DNA of 64,000 nt from Candidatus Binatia bacterium (GTDB lineage Bacteria; Desulfobacterota; Binatia; UBA12015): assembly GCA_029248525.1 (NCBI GenBank), contig JAQWJE010000039.1:267491-331490 (forward strand), read 5' to 3'. Of the stretch, positions 25,018 to 33,004 are shown piece after piece. The position numbers and the translations under genes were made by a program. The first letter of the stretch is position 1. Each line of letters opens with the position of its first letter. A model generated the notes under the pieces. It saw only the letters and a list, made by a program, of their open reading frames with translations. It was not told where the DNA came from and did not search any database.

Positions 25018-26036
25018 GAAGGCTCGCAAAAGCTTTTCTGCTGGTGTTTCTGCTTGGACTGAGCATCGAAGTAGCGGTGCGAATCAGCGGACATGCGGGT
25101 CCGTTTGTGACCGATCCAGCTTTTCATGCCCGGCCCGGCGCATCCTATTGGCAATACCGCGCCGACCGTCAATTCACGGTCTACGGGCCAACCGACCTTC
25201 GCACTGGACCTCTGGGCGAGCGAAGGCACGGACCCCGGGGACCGAAAACGGGTCCGCTCGTGGCCGTTTTTGGAGATTCCTTCACGTTCGGCCAGGCGGT
25301 TGCAGACCACGAGACCTGGCCTGCCCAATTGGAGGCGGCACTGCGTCCTCGCTTTCCCGGCGTCCGGGTTATGAACTTCGGTGTTCAGGGCCACTCCCTC
25401 CGCATGATCGTTGCGCATGCACAGGAGCGATTGCAGACGATTCGCCCGGCGTTGGTCGTGCTGGCGTTCATCGGGGATGACCTCGATCCGGGTCGAGAGC
25501 AAAAACATGTCGATCGCTTCGGCTATCTGGCGCGCGGCGGCCCCGATCAGCCGATCGACCGAACATCTGAATTATTAAGGGCAATAGCTCGACAATCGCA
25601 TGGCCTGTTGTGGTTCAAGCACTGGCTGATGCGAGTCGTCCCGTCGAGCGAGAACCCGGAGCCCAGCGCTCTCATCGCCACCGTGGAGACCCGAGAGCAG
25701 CCTGTCGCCGTGCTGCCTGCGAATTTACCGGTCTTGATCGAAAGCCTCGCCGACACGCCCTTGATTCTCGCAGAGCTGGACCTTGCCGAAACGAAGAAGA
25801 GTCGATGGCTTCGCCGCGAGCTGGAGCGGAGGCTTCCCGAAGTGTCGTTGGTTTATATGCCGCCGAATTTCAGCTCTGCACCGGATTCCGTATGGCGGGT
25901 TCCGGGCGACGGCCATCCTTCTGGACCAGCCCATGCCATTTACGCCTCGACGCTGGTACCGGCGGTCTCGCAGGCCCTCGAAAAACCGGCGGCGGCCGAC
26001 GCGCTCATCGGCACTGCCCCCGGGAAGACGCCCTAG
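25014..26036 (+). CDS. SGNH/GDSL-type hydrolase-like membrane-anchored protein
   Basis: 340 residues starting at TTG 25014, overlapping the crotonase stop (TTGA). One N-terminal hydrophobic helix (AKAFLLVFLLGLSIEV) acts as a signal anchor. VAVFGDSFTFGQAV holds the catalytic Ser of block I, NFGVQGHS fits block II/III, and GDGHPSGPAH the block V Asp-His pair. Long SGNH proteins of this shape act on envelope glycans, for example as acyl-esterases. The substrate is unknown. Its TAG interlocks with the thiolase TAG (CTAG at 26033-26036). Confidence 0.8.
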   Translation: MRRLAKAFLLVFLLGLSIEVAVRISGHAGPFVTDPAFHARPGASYWQYRADRQFTVYGPTDLRTGPLGERRHGPRGPKTGPLVAVFGDSFTFGQAVADHETWPAQLEAALRPRFPGVRVMNFGVQGHSLRMIVAHAQERLQTIRPALVVLAFIGDDLDPGREQKHVDRFGYLARGGPDQPIDRTSELLRAIARQSHGLLWFKHWLMRVVPSSENPEPSALIATVETREQPVAVLPANLPVLIESLADTPLILAELDLAETKKSRWLRRELERRLPEVSLVYMPPNFSSAPDSVWRVPGDGHPSGPAHAIYASTLVPAVSQALEKPAAADALIGTAPGKTP

Positions 26037-27187
26037 GGCATCCCCAGAATCGCGATGCCGCAGGTCGTCGGTGGGCCACCGATATTATGACTCAGGGCAG
26101 TAGTGGCATTCTTGATCTGGCGCTGCTCGGCTTTGCCCTGCAGCTGCTTCACATTCTCGTAAATCATCCGGATTCCGGTTGCGCCGGTCGGGTGCCCGAA
26201 GGTCTTGAGACCACCATCGGTATTCACCGGAAGCTCCCCTCCGAGCTCGAAGGTGCCGCTCGCGACATGATCCTTGGCCGAGCCTTTTTCGCAAAGACCC
26301 AGGTCTTCGTAGGAGAGCATCTCGGTAAGAGTGAAACAGTCGTGCAGTTGGACGACGTCGATCTCCTTGAACGGATCCGAGATCCCCGCCATCGCATAGG
26401 CGTCCTGAGCCGCGATCTGGGTCGGTTTCCAGCCGAGGAAATCAAAGTTCGGGTCGCGCTGCGGGTGCTCGCTGCAAGCTACCGTGACCGCCTTGACCAA
26501 AACATGGTCATCACGAACTTGCTTGGCGAGATCGGCCCGGGTCAGGATCACGGCTGAGGCGCCATCGGATTGAGCCGCGCAATCAAACAGTCCGAAGGGC
26601 CAGGAAATGATCCTCGCCTTCAAAACATCTTCGACGGTGATCTCCTTTTTCAGCATGCTTTTGGGAGCCAGCGTCCCATTATGATGATTTTTGACGGCGA
26701 TCTTCGCGAGATCCTCGCGTCCTGCACCATAGGTTTCGAAATAGCGCGCCGCGCACAGGCTGAACCAGCCGGCAGGCGTTGCCGGAAGGCCACGAACTTT
26801 GTCGAAGCTCACAGACGGCCCGGAGACTCCACGATCCTTGGGCTTGTCGAAGCCGACCACCAGGACCTTGTCGTAGACGCCCGCCGCAATCGCGAAAACG
26901 CCGAATCGAAAGGCATCGGTGCCCGTCTGGCAGTAGTCGGAGACCACGGAGATCGGCTTGCCGAAAATCTTGAGGGCTTCGGCGATCTCCGCGCTGCCGT
27001 CGCGGGGATAGACAGCTCCTGCGAAAATCGCATCGATCTCGTCCTGAGGACTCTCGATGCCGGCATCGGCGTACGCCTCGTAGCACGCATCGACAATCAT
27101 ATCTTCGCGCGATTTGTCCCAGTTCTCCCCGAACTGGCAGCAGCCCGCACCCACAATTGCGACCTTGTCGCGTAATGATTCACTCAT
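26033..27187 (-). CDS. Thiolase-family protein (SCP2/Ltp-like)
   Basis: 384 residues starting at ATG 27187, which overlaps the stop of the fused HMGS-like/DUF35 gene. Thiolase-superfamily residues: nucleophile Cys86 in SDYCQTGTDAFRFG, His in GHPTGATG and the second Cys in TTCGIAI. The Cys motif is DYCQTG rather than the NxxCASG of classical biosynthetic thiolases, matching 'nonspecific lipid-transfer protein' thiolases. In such pairs the thiolase often needs a DUF35 partner. Either beta-ketothiolysis or a condensation or retro-aldol reaction on an acyl-CoA is possible. Confidence 0.85.
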   Translation of the reverse strand: MSESLRDKVAIVGAGCCQFGENWDKSREDMIVDACYEAYADAGIESPQDEIDAIFAGAVYPRDGSAEIAEALKIFGKPISVVSDYCQTGTDAFRFGVFAIAAGVYDKVLVVGFDKPKDRGVSGPSVSFDKVRGLPATPAGWFSLCAARYFETYGAGREDLAKIAVKNHHNGTLAPKSMLKKEITVEDVLKARIISWPFGLFDCAAQSDGASAVILTRADLAKQVRDDHVLVKAVTVACSEHPQRDPNFDFLGWKPTQIAAQDAYAMAGISDPFKEIDVVQLHDCFTLTEMLSYEDLGLCEKGSAKDHVASGTFELGGELPVNTDGGLKTFGHPTGATGIRMIYENVKQLQGKAEQRQIKNATTALSHNIGGPPTTCGIAILGMP

Positions 27188-28605
27188 GATACGTCTCCAG
27201 CGCTGAAGGGCAGGGCCTTCCAGAAATAATTGGGCTTACCGCCCGCATCGTGAATCTTGCGGAAAGTAAATTTGACCGGCAAGTCGAGTTTCACGTCGGC
27301 CGGCTCGGTATCAGCCATTTGCACTTGAATCCGACAACCGTCGACCTCGGTGATCACAACGATCGTCGGGGGCTCTGCTTTCGGGAAAAAGAAATCAAAG
27401 GTGTAGCTCAAAACAACGCCTGTCCGATCCGAGAGACGAACACGCTCGAAGGTGTCCTTCGAGCGGCAGGAGTAGCAGACACGTTGCTTCGGGAAGTGGA
27501 TCTGGCCACAAGCCGTGCACCTCTCCCCAACGAACCCGATATCAGCGTCGCGCTCCCGGTATCGAATCGTTGCCGAGAGCCCGAGATCCTTGCCCGTTTC
27601 CCACTCGCCGGCAGCCAGGCCTCTGGACTTCAGATAGGAATCGTAACTCTTGAGTGGGCGGCGACGGTCGAGATGGCCGGACACCCCAAGCCGTGGAGCC
27701 AGGCTCTCAATCGCTTTCTGGACCTCGAAGGCCATTGCGTGCGCACCATCTCCGTATGCCGCGGTGAGCAGGCGGTCCCCGGAGCGTGCTCGCTCGAGCG
27801 AAGCCGCCAGCAGCATCATGCCATATGCAGCGCCGGTATTTCCGACGCGCCCGATAAGAAGATCCTGCACTTGCTCGCGTCCCAGCCCAAGCCCCTTCAT
27901 GACCCCGCCAATACTTCGGGCGTCGGGAGCGACGATGGCCGCGGACGCGAAGTCCCCGATACCGTGGCCGGTTTTTTCGAGCAATGCGCTCAGGACCTCG
28001 ATCATGGCTGGTGTGTAGCCCTCCTGGATGATGAACCGGTCCTCCCATGCGTGGGTAAAGTTCTCGCCGTCACCGCGCCAATAATCCTGAAACTCGTTGG
28101 CAACACTATGGGCGCCATCGAGTTTGGCGATCACGTCGGTGCCGCTGACCAGAAAGGCGGCGGCTCCGTCGCCCAATTTGGCTTCGAGAGCGCCCCGGGG
28201 ACTTCCCATCCGACAGTCCGCCGCAACCACCAATACGTTGTGCGCGGCGCCTGAGCTGACCGCATGGATCGCGTTCTCGAGCGCGGTGCTGCCGCAGCGC
28301 AGCGACCCGGATACGTCCTGAGTCTGAACGTCGCGTTTGAGGTCCAGGGCGCGGGCGACCACAGTGGCGGCCTGTTTTTCGCGCTGAGCGTAGCTGGTCG
28401 AGGCGAAAACAAGCGCATCCACGTCGTTCCGGTCGATCTCGCCGAGACAGTCGATTCCCGCGGCCACGGCCATCGTGACGACATCTTCATCATCTCCAGC
28501 GACCGCTTTCTCTGGTCCGCCGTCTTTCGCTGCTCGGCCCTGAATCAAGGCAAGAGGTAGGCGGGTCCTCGGGATATAGGCGCCATAGGCTCTGATTCCA
28601 CTCAT
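27184..28605 (-). CDS. KASIII/HMG-CoA-synthase-like domain fused to DUF35 zinc-ribbon/OB domain
   Basis: 473 residues from ATG 28605 (GGAGAA 9 nt upstream). Residues about 1-330 are thiolase-fold condensing enzyme similar to HMG-CoA synthase: MSGIRAYGAYIPRTRLPL, VDALVFASTSYAQREK, nucleophile Cys104 in SGSLRCGSTALENA, and RVGNTGAAYGM. Residues about 355-473 form a DUF35-type module: a CTAC/CYSC zinc ribbon (Cys363, 366, 377, 380), then an OB fold (RTGVVLSYTFDFFFP...). DUF35 proteins are usually separate and bridge thiolase and HMGS subunits. Here the domain is covalently joined and the thiolase gene follows with ATGA overlap. Confidence 0.85.
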   Translation of the reverse strand: MSGIRAYGAYIPRTRLPLALIQGRAAKDGGPEKAVAGDDEDVVTMAVAAGIDCLGEIDRNDVDALVFASTSYAQREKQAATVVARALDLKRDVQTQDVSGSLRCGSTALENAIHAVSSGAAHNVLVVAADCRMGSPRGALEAKLGDGAAAFLVSGTDVIAKLDGAHSVANEFQDYWRGDGENFTHAWEDRFIIQEGYTPAMIEVLSALLEKTGHGIGDFASAAIVAPDARSIGGVMKGLGLGREQVQDLLIGRVGNTGAAYGMMLLAASLERARSGDRLLTAAYGDGAHAMAFEVQKAIESLAPRLGVSGHLDRRRPLKSYDSYLKSRGLAAGEWETGKDLGLSATIRYRERDADIGFVGERCTACGQIHFPKQRVCYSCRSKDTFERVRLSDRTGVVLSYTFDFFFPKAEPPTIVVITEVDGCRIQVQMADTEPADVKLDLPVKFTFRKIHDAGGKPNYFWKALPFSAGDVS

Positions 28606-28733
28606 CCGTTCAAATTCTCCTCTCGTGGCACCCAAGGGTGCCCGTGTATCTTTCCCTAGCAGGAGGCTCACGCGCAAACGACTCACGGGCAAAGCATCGC
28701 AACCGGCGCCCAGTTCCCGTATGAAGTTTCTCC

Positions 28734-29510
28734 ATGCGGATTGCCTCTTGGAATATCAACGGGATGAAGGCGCGCCTGGGCTACCTGAAGCATTGGCTGG
28801 AAGCACGGCAACCAGACGTTGTCGGTTTGCAGGAATTGAAGATGCAGGACGACCAGTTCCCCCACGAAGCACTGGCGGAAATCGGCTACCACGCGGTCGT
28901 TCACGGACAGAAGGCCTGGAACGGCGTGGCGGTACTGACACGCGAGAAGCCTGCGGAACTTGTGTGCCGCGGACTGCCCGGGCAGGAGGAAATGGGCTCC
29001 CGGCTGATCGCTACCCGCGTGGATGGACTGAACTTCATCACAGTTTACGTTCCGAATGGGAAAAACCTTGAGCACGAAGACTACCAGCGAAAGCTGAAAT
29101 GGTATGACGACCTGCAGCGATTTCTCGTCGATACATTCGACGCGGGCGACCCCCTTGTGCTCTGCGGTGACTTCAATATTTGTCCCACCCCGCTGGACTC
29201 TCACGGTGGGGAGGGCGCCGACGGCAATATTTTCCATACGACGGCAGAGCGCGATCGCGTAACGACCTTGTTGGGCTGGGGCTTCACGGATCTTTACCGC
29301 CACCTCCATCCCGACGAGCAGACCTTTTCCTGGTGGGATTACCGAGCCGGTGCATTTCCGCGAAACCGAGGCTTGCGAATCGATTTCCTCCTCGGCACTC
29401 CGGCCGTGCAGGAACGCGTCCTGCACGTCGAAACCGATCGTGACTATCGCAAGAAAAAAGATGAATTATCCGCATCCGATCATGCGCCCGTACTGGCGGA
29501 TCTTCGATGA
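28734..29510 (+). CDS. xthA: Exodeoxyribonuclease III (AP endonuclease)
   Basis: 258-residue EEP-fold nuclease that removes 3' blocks and incises AP sites in base excision repair. Motifs: SWNINGMKARL (metal-site Asn), VGLQELKMQD (catalytic Glu), LCGDFNICPTPLD (Asp/Asn pair), GLRIDFLLGTP and the late SASDHAPVLADL with catalytic Asp-His. Length is typical. The stop overlaps the start of the maf-yggS fusion (ATGA), so the two are translationally coupled. The region 28606-28733 upstream separates it from the divergent HMGS-like gene. Confidence 0.95.
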   Translation: MRIASWNINGMKARLGYLKHWLEARQPDVVGLQELKMQDDQFPHEALAEIGYHAVVHGQKAWNGVAVLTREKPAELVCRGLPGQEEMGSRLIATRVDGLNFITVYVPNGKNLEHEDYQRKLKWYDDLQRFLVDTFDAGDPLVLCGDFNICPTPLDSHGGEGADGNIFHTTAERDRVTTLLGWGFTDLYRHLHPDEQTFSWWDYRAGAFPRNRGLRIDFLLGTPAVQERVLHVETDRDYRKKKDELSASDHAPVLADLR

Positions 29511-30781
29511 GGAAGGTGATTCTCGCCAGCGCGTCGCCGCGGCGCCACGATCTCCTCGCGCGCATCGTGTACCCCTACACAATCGTGCCCGCCAATATCG
29601 ACGAATCGCCACTCCGGGGGGAATCACCAACCGACTATGTGCATCGCCTGGCGCGATCAAAGGCTCTGGCCGTGAGTGCCGACTACCCGGCGCATGCGGT
29701 ACTCGGTGCCGACACGATCGTGGTGCTCGATGGTGAGATGCTTGGCAAGCCCCGAGACCCGGAGGACGCCCTTCGCATGCTTGGAAGGCTCGCCGGAAGG
29801 CAACATGAGGTCCATACCGGCGTGGCCTGGGCACTCAATGCGCAGGTGCGTCATTCGGGACACTTCACGAGCAAGGTTCATTTGCGCGAGAGCAGCGATC
29901 AGGAACGAGCGGCGTATGTCGCGACAGGCGATCCAATGGACAAGGCGGGTTCCTACGCGATTCAGGGCGACGCGGGATCGCTGGTGACTCGGGTCGACGG
30001 ATCGATCACAAACGTGATCGGATTGCCGCTTGCCGAAACGGAAGCCATGGCTCGGTCTCTGGGCCTCGATGCCCCGCAGGGCCCGCTGCCGGCCGATGCC
30101 GTAGAGCGTCGGTTTCGGGCCGTGAGCGGAGAGATTCAGGCAACCGCCGCCGCGCATGGTCGAGGTGTCCACGACGTCGATCTCATCACGGTGATCAAGG
30201 GCCTGCCGGTGGAACTCGCCGAGGCTGCCGTTCGGGCGGGAGCGCGCGACCTTGGCGAAAATTATGTCCAGGAGGCACAGGCAAAGCGCTCTCGGATCGG
30301 CCCCGGACCTCGCTGGCATCTGATCGGACCGCTGCAGTCCAACAAGGCGAAACTCGCAGCTGCAAATTTCGATCTCATCCACACAGTGAGCCGCGCGAAA
30401 ACCGCGACGGCGCTGGCGCGACACGCCGATGGCGATTGCCGGATGCTCCTTCAAGTGAATATCAGCGATGATCCGGCCAAGGCAGGCTTGCGGATCGAGG
30501 AGGTCGAGCCACTGGCCGAGAGCCTGCGCAACGAGCCCGGAGTTATCGTGGAGGGTCTCATGACGATCGGTCGCGCGGGCACGTCCGCGCAGGCGACGCG
30601 TGCCAGCTTTGCGGCTCTTTCGGAATGCCTGAAAGATTTAAGGGCTCGAGAGCGGGTGCAAGGCAGCACTCTTTCCATGGGGATGAGTGCCGACTATGAT
30701 CTGGCAATAGCGGAAGGGGCAACACTCGTTCGCCTCGGGACGGCGATCATGGGACCGCGGTCACCGCGGGAGGAGGGGTAG
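29507..30781 (+). CDS. Maf nucleotide pyrophosphatase fused to YggS-type PLP-binding protein
   Basis: One uninterrupted 424-residue frame. Residues 1 to about 190 are Maf: LASASPRRHDLL, IDESPLRGESP, GADTIVVLDGEMLGKPRD (catalytic Asp69), DPMDKAGSYAIQGDAG; Maf proteins hydrolyse dTTP/UTP or modified nucleotides. Residues about 196-420 are YggS/PLPBP: LITVIKGLPVE with PLP-lysine Lys231, RDLGENYVQEAQ, WHLIGPLQSNK, LQVNISDDPAKAG, GLMTIGRAG, STLSMGMSADYDLAIAEGAT and VRLGTAIMGPR. YggS controls PLP homeostasis. Both domains look complete with almost no linker. It starts within xthA's stop and is followed 3 bp later by proC, the usual yggS neighbour. Confidence 0.92.
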   Translation: MRKVILASASPRRHDLLARIVYPYTIVPANIDESPLRGESPTDYVHRLARSKALAVSADYPAHAVLGADTIVVLDGEMLGKPRDPEDALRMLGRLAGRQHEVHTGVAWALNAQVRHSGHFTSKVHLRESSDQERAAYVATGDPMDKAGSYAIQGDAGSLVTRVDGSITNVIGLPLAETEAMARSLGLDAPQGPLPADAVERRFRAVSGEIQATAAAHGRGVHDVDLITVIKGLPVELAEAAVRAGARDLGENYVQEAQAKRSRIGPGPRWHLIGPLQSNKAKLAAANFDLIHTVSRAKTATALARHADGDCRMLLQVNISDDPAKAGLRIEEVEPLAESLRNEPGVIVEGLMTIGRAGTSAQATRASFAALSECLKDLRARERVQGSTLSMGMSADYDLAIAEGATLVRLGTAIMGPRSPREEG

Positions 30782-30784
30782 GGC

Positions 30785-31597
30785 ATGGAAACGATCGGAT
30801 TCATCGGAGCTGGAAACATGGCTTGCGCTCTCGGCGGCGGCATTGCGCGGGCCACCGAATCATCATCTTCCTTCGAGGTGATTGCCAGCGATCCAAGCCC
30901 TGACGCACGCAAAAGGTTTACAGAGGAAGTGGGCGGCGCCACCTGCGATAGCGTGACGGAACTGGCGCGCCGTGCGGATGTGGTGATCCTCGCCGTGAAG
31001 CCACAAATTTTACCGAATCTTCTTCCGGAGATTTCGGCAGCCAATCACCGAGATTCTCTGATCGTATCGATCGCCGCCGGTATTCCTCTGGCCTTCATGC
31101 AGGCCGGGTTGGGCGCGTCCGCAAGGATCATCCGCGCGATGCCGAACACGCCGGCCCTGATCCGGCGCGGAATGACCGTGCTGGTGCCGGGGACGGCTGC
31201 GACGCCGGAAGATCTGGCCTTGACGGGGCGTCTATTTGCGACGGCAGGCCGGGTGCTGACGCACGAGGACGAGTCCGTCCTCGATGCGGTTACTGCCGTG
31301 AGTGGCAGTGGGCCCGGCTTTTTCTTTGCGTATGCCGAAGCGATGATTGCCGCCGGGATTCGGGCGGGACTAAGCCGGGAGATGACTGAAGTTCTGGTCC
31401 AGGAAACCCTTGCGGGGTCGGCTGAGCTTTGGCGGTCTTCCGGCAAGGCGGCCGGTGCGCTGCGTGAGCAGGTCACGTCGCCGGGGGGAACGACCGAGGC
31501 GGGGCTTGCGGCGCTGAATGACGAGGGCCTGGCGGCGGCGGCCGATGCCGCCGTTGCTGCAGCGACGGCCCGTTCCCGACAGTTGTCAGGAAACTGA
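30785..31597 (+). CDS. proC: Pyrroline-5-carboxylate reductase
   Basis: This 270-residue enzyme makes the last step of proline synthesis, NAD(P)H-dependent reduction of P5C. It has the Rossmann motif IGFIGAGNMACALGGG, VILAVKPQ, SIAAGIPL, RAMPNTPALIRRGM and the C-terminal signature SGSGPGFFFAYAEAM ... QTLAGSAEL-type (QETLAGSAELW) and VTSPGGTTEAGLAAL. All are standard. The gene is 3 bp after the maf-yggS fusion and 22 bp before yggT, keeping the widely conserved yggS-proC-yggT order. Confidence 0.96.
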   Translation: METIGFIGAGNMACALGGGIARATESSSSFEVIASDPSPDARKRFTEEVGGATCDSVTELARRADVVILAVKPQILPNLLPEISAANHRDSLIVSIAAGIPLAFMQAGLGASARIIRAMPNTPALIRRGMTVLVPGTAATPEDLALTGRLFATAGRVLTHEDESVLDAVTAVSGSGPGFFFAYAEAMIAAGIRAGLSREMTEVLVQETLAGSAELWRSSGKAAGALREQVTSPGGTTEAGLAALNDEGLAAAADAAVAAATARSRQLSGN

Positions 31598-31619
31598 GTC
31601 TCTGCAAGGAGAAGTAGAT

Positions 31620-31946
31620 ATGTTTGTGATGGGGAATTTCCTTCAAGCTGTTGCTGCCGTTCTCGACGCGCTACTGAATCTCTATTGGTGGCTCATCATC
31701 GGGTCGGTCGTGGTTTCGTGGATTGGCGCCGATCCCTACAACCCGATCATTCGTTTTTTGCGTGGCGCTACCGAGCCAGTCTTCTATCAGATACGCACCC
31801 GTCTCCCGATGGTCTTCGGTGGCATGGATTTCACACCGATCGTCGTTCTGCTCGCGATCCAATTCCTTCGGATTTTCCTTGTACAAAGCCTTTATCAGGC
31901 TGCGGACGGACTGGGTGGACAAGACCGGCTTGGATTCTTACTCTAG
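31620..31946 (+). CDS. yggT: YggT-family integral membrane protein
   Basis: 108 residues from ATG 31620, which has a strong AAGGAG site upstream. Two hydrophobic regions ([15 protein letters not shown] and [16 protein letters not shown]) with the family motif [16 protein letters not shown] between them identify YggT, a small membrane protein linked to cell-envelope or division-site functions. Conserved neighbours proC and yggS support the call. The last residues are not conserved. Confidence 0.9.
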   Translation: MFVMGNFLQAVAAVLDALLNLYWWLIIGSVVVSWIGADPYNPIIRFLRGATEPVFYQIRTRLPMVFGGMDFTPIVVLLAIQFLRIFLVQSLYQAADGLGGQDRLGFLL

Positions 31947-31975
31947 AAACTCCGGCGCAATGGGGGTGCGTTTCA

Positions 31976-32305
31976 ATGCCTATCTACGAGTATGAATGTT
32001 CGAAATGCGGTGTGGTCGATGCCATGCAGAAAATCACCGAGGAGCCGCTCAAGACGTGTCCGGTGCCCAAATGCCGTCGAAAAGTCCGGAAGTTGATGTC
32101 GAGCACGCAATTCCAGCTCAAAGGATCGGGTTGGTACGTAACCGATTACGGCAAGGGCGGGCAGAAACCAGCGGCAGGCGAGGGTGGCGCCTCGGATTCC
32201 TCAGCGGGCGCGAGCAAAGCGGATGGCGATGCGACGGACACCAAAAAGCCCTCCAAAAAGAAGTCCCCAGCAAAGAAGAACGCGAAGAAAAAATCAGCCG
32301 CTTGA
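31976..32305 (+). CDS. FmdB-type zinc-ribbon protein with Lys-rich tail
   Basis: 109 residues from ATG 31976. The N-terminus [12 protein letters not shown]...[16 protein letters not shown] is the FmdB/CxxC zinc ribbon, followed by [13 protein letters not shown], the conserved second motif of the family. The final third is low complexity: Gly/Ser/Ala then a Lys-rich end ([17 protein letters not shown]). Proposed roles include regulation, but none is firmly known. Last gene of the xthA-maf/yggS-proC-yggT run, 29 bp after yggT. A bidirectional terminator follows. Confidence 0.87.
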   Translation: MPIYEYECSKCGVVDAMQKITEEPLKTCPVPKCRRKVRKLMSSTQFQLKGSGWYVTDYGKGGQKPAAGEGGASDSSAGASKADGDATDTKKPSKKKSPAKKNAKKKSAA

Positions 32306-32330
32306 GCTCGGCAGGCGCCGATTTTCGACG

Positions 32331-32367
32331 AAAAAAAAGGCCGAGACCCTTGAGGTCCCGGCCTTTT
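32331..32367. terminator. Bidirectional intrinsic terminator between fmdB-like and phasin-like genes
   Basis: A 12-bp stem with one A-C mismatch (AAGGCCGAGACC, 32337-32348, with GGTCCCGGCCTT, 32354-32365) around a CTTGA loop. Eight A precede it and four T follow it, so it ends both the plus-strand operon and the convergent minus-strand gene; the longer T-run is on the minus strand. Confidence 0.85.
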
Positions 32368-32386
32368 CACGTGGAAAGAAGAGACC

Positions 32387-32827
32387 TCAGGCAGCTTTGT
32401 CTTCTGCGAGGGCGGCGATCTTCTTCTCCAGACTGGAAACCTTCCGCTTGAGCGCATCGACTTCGCTTTTCGTGGACAGGCGCAAGCTTTTCGCGAGGTT
32501 GCTGACGGCCTTCAGGAATTCCGACTGGAGGCTCTCGACCTGCTTTTCGACAAATGGCGGAATTGTCAGGAAATCTGGCCAGACGCCGGCACGTTCTTCG
32601 ATCGATTCGCGGGCATCGTCAAGGTTCTTGCGCACTAACTTCAGAGTCTTTTCGGTTTGTTCGCGGGCATCGTCCAGAGCCTTCTCCGACCGATTGCGAA
32701 CCTCGCCTGCGGTGGTTCGCACCATCTCGCGAGCCTTTTCGTCGAGTTCCTTCATCTGCGCCATAGCGCCGTCCAACGGTGCCCAGGCGGTGCTGTCTTC
32801 GCTCGTCGTCTCGTCTGCATTTTCCAT
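32387..32827 (-). CDS. Phasin-like coiled-coil protein
   Basis: 146 residues from the second ATG (32827), chosen because AGGAGG lies 8 nt upstream; the first ATG (32833) would have only 2 nt spacing. The sequence is almost entirely alpha-helical and charged. Helices such as MVRTTAGEVRNRSEKALDDAREQTEK and a C-terminal heptad region (KSEVDALKRKVSSLEKKIAALA) are like the C-terminal oligomerisation coil of PHA-granule phasins (PhaI/PhaF type). No PHA synthase is in the window, so a granule role is inferred only. Confidence 0.65.
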   Translation of the reverse strand: MENADETTSEDSTAWAPLDGAMAQMKELDEKAREMVRTTAGEVRNRSEKALDDAREQTEKTLKLVRKNLDDARESIEERAGVWPDFLTIPPFVEKQVESLQSEFLKAVSNLAKSLRLSTKSEVDALKRKVSSLEKKIAALAEDKAA

Positions 32828-32835
32828 TAGCATGA

Positions 32836-32841
32836 CCTCCT
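32836..32841 (-). promoter_or_regulatory. Ribosome binding site deciding the phasin-like start
   Basis: AGGAGG on the minus strand. It is 8 nt from the ATG at 32827 and 2 nt from the ATG at 32833, so it favours the downstream ATG. Confidence 0.65.
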
Positions 32842-33004
32842 GACTAGTTTCATAACACGGTGCGTCATCTGCGGCAAGAGGTCGCCTTGCGGCAGGGATT
32901 CTGCCATAGAGTCGATCGGGGGGAATGTGCCAGGCGGGGGGCTAGCTCAGGGGAAAAGCCCGGGGCTTCAAGGATCGCGACAGTGACGTCCCCCGGGAAA
33001 CATC

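Noticed and set aside
32935..32990. tRNA-like D-arm sequence (GGGCTAGCTCAGG...) upstream of the membrane glycosyltransferase
   Set aside because: No anticodon stem, no TTCRA T-loop and no pairing acceptor ends; not a tRNA.
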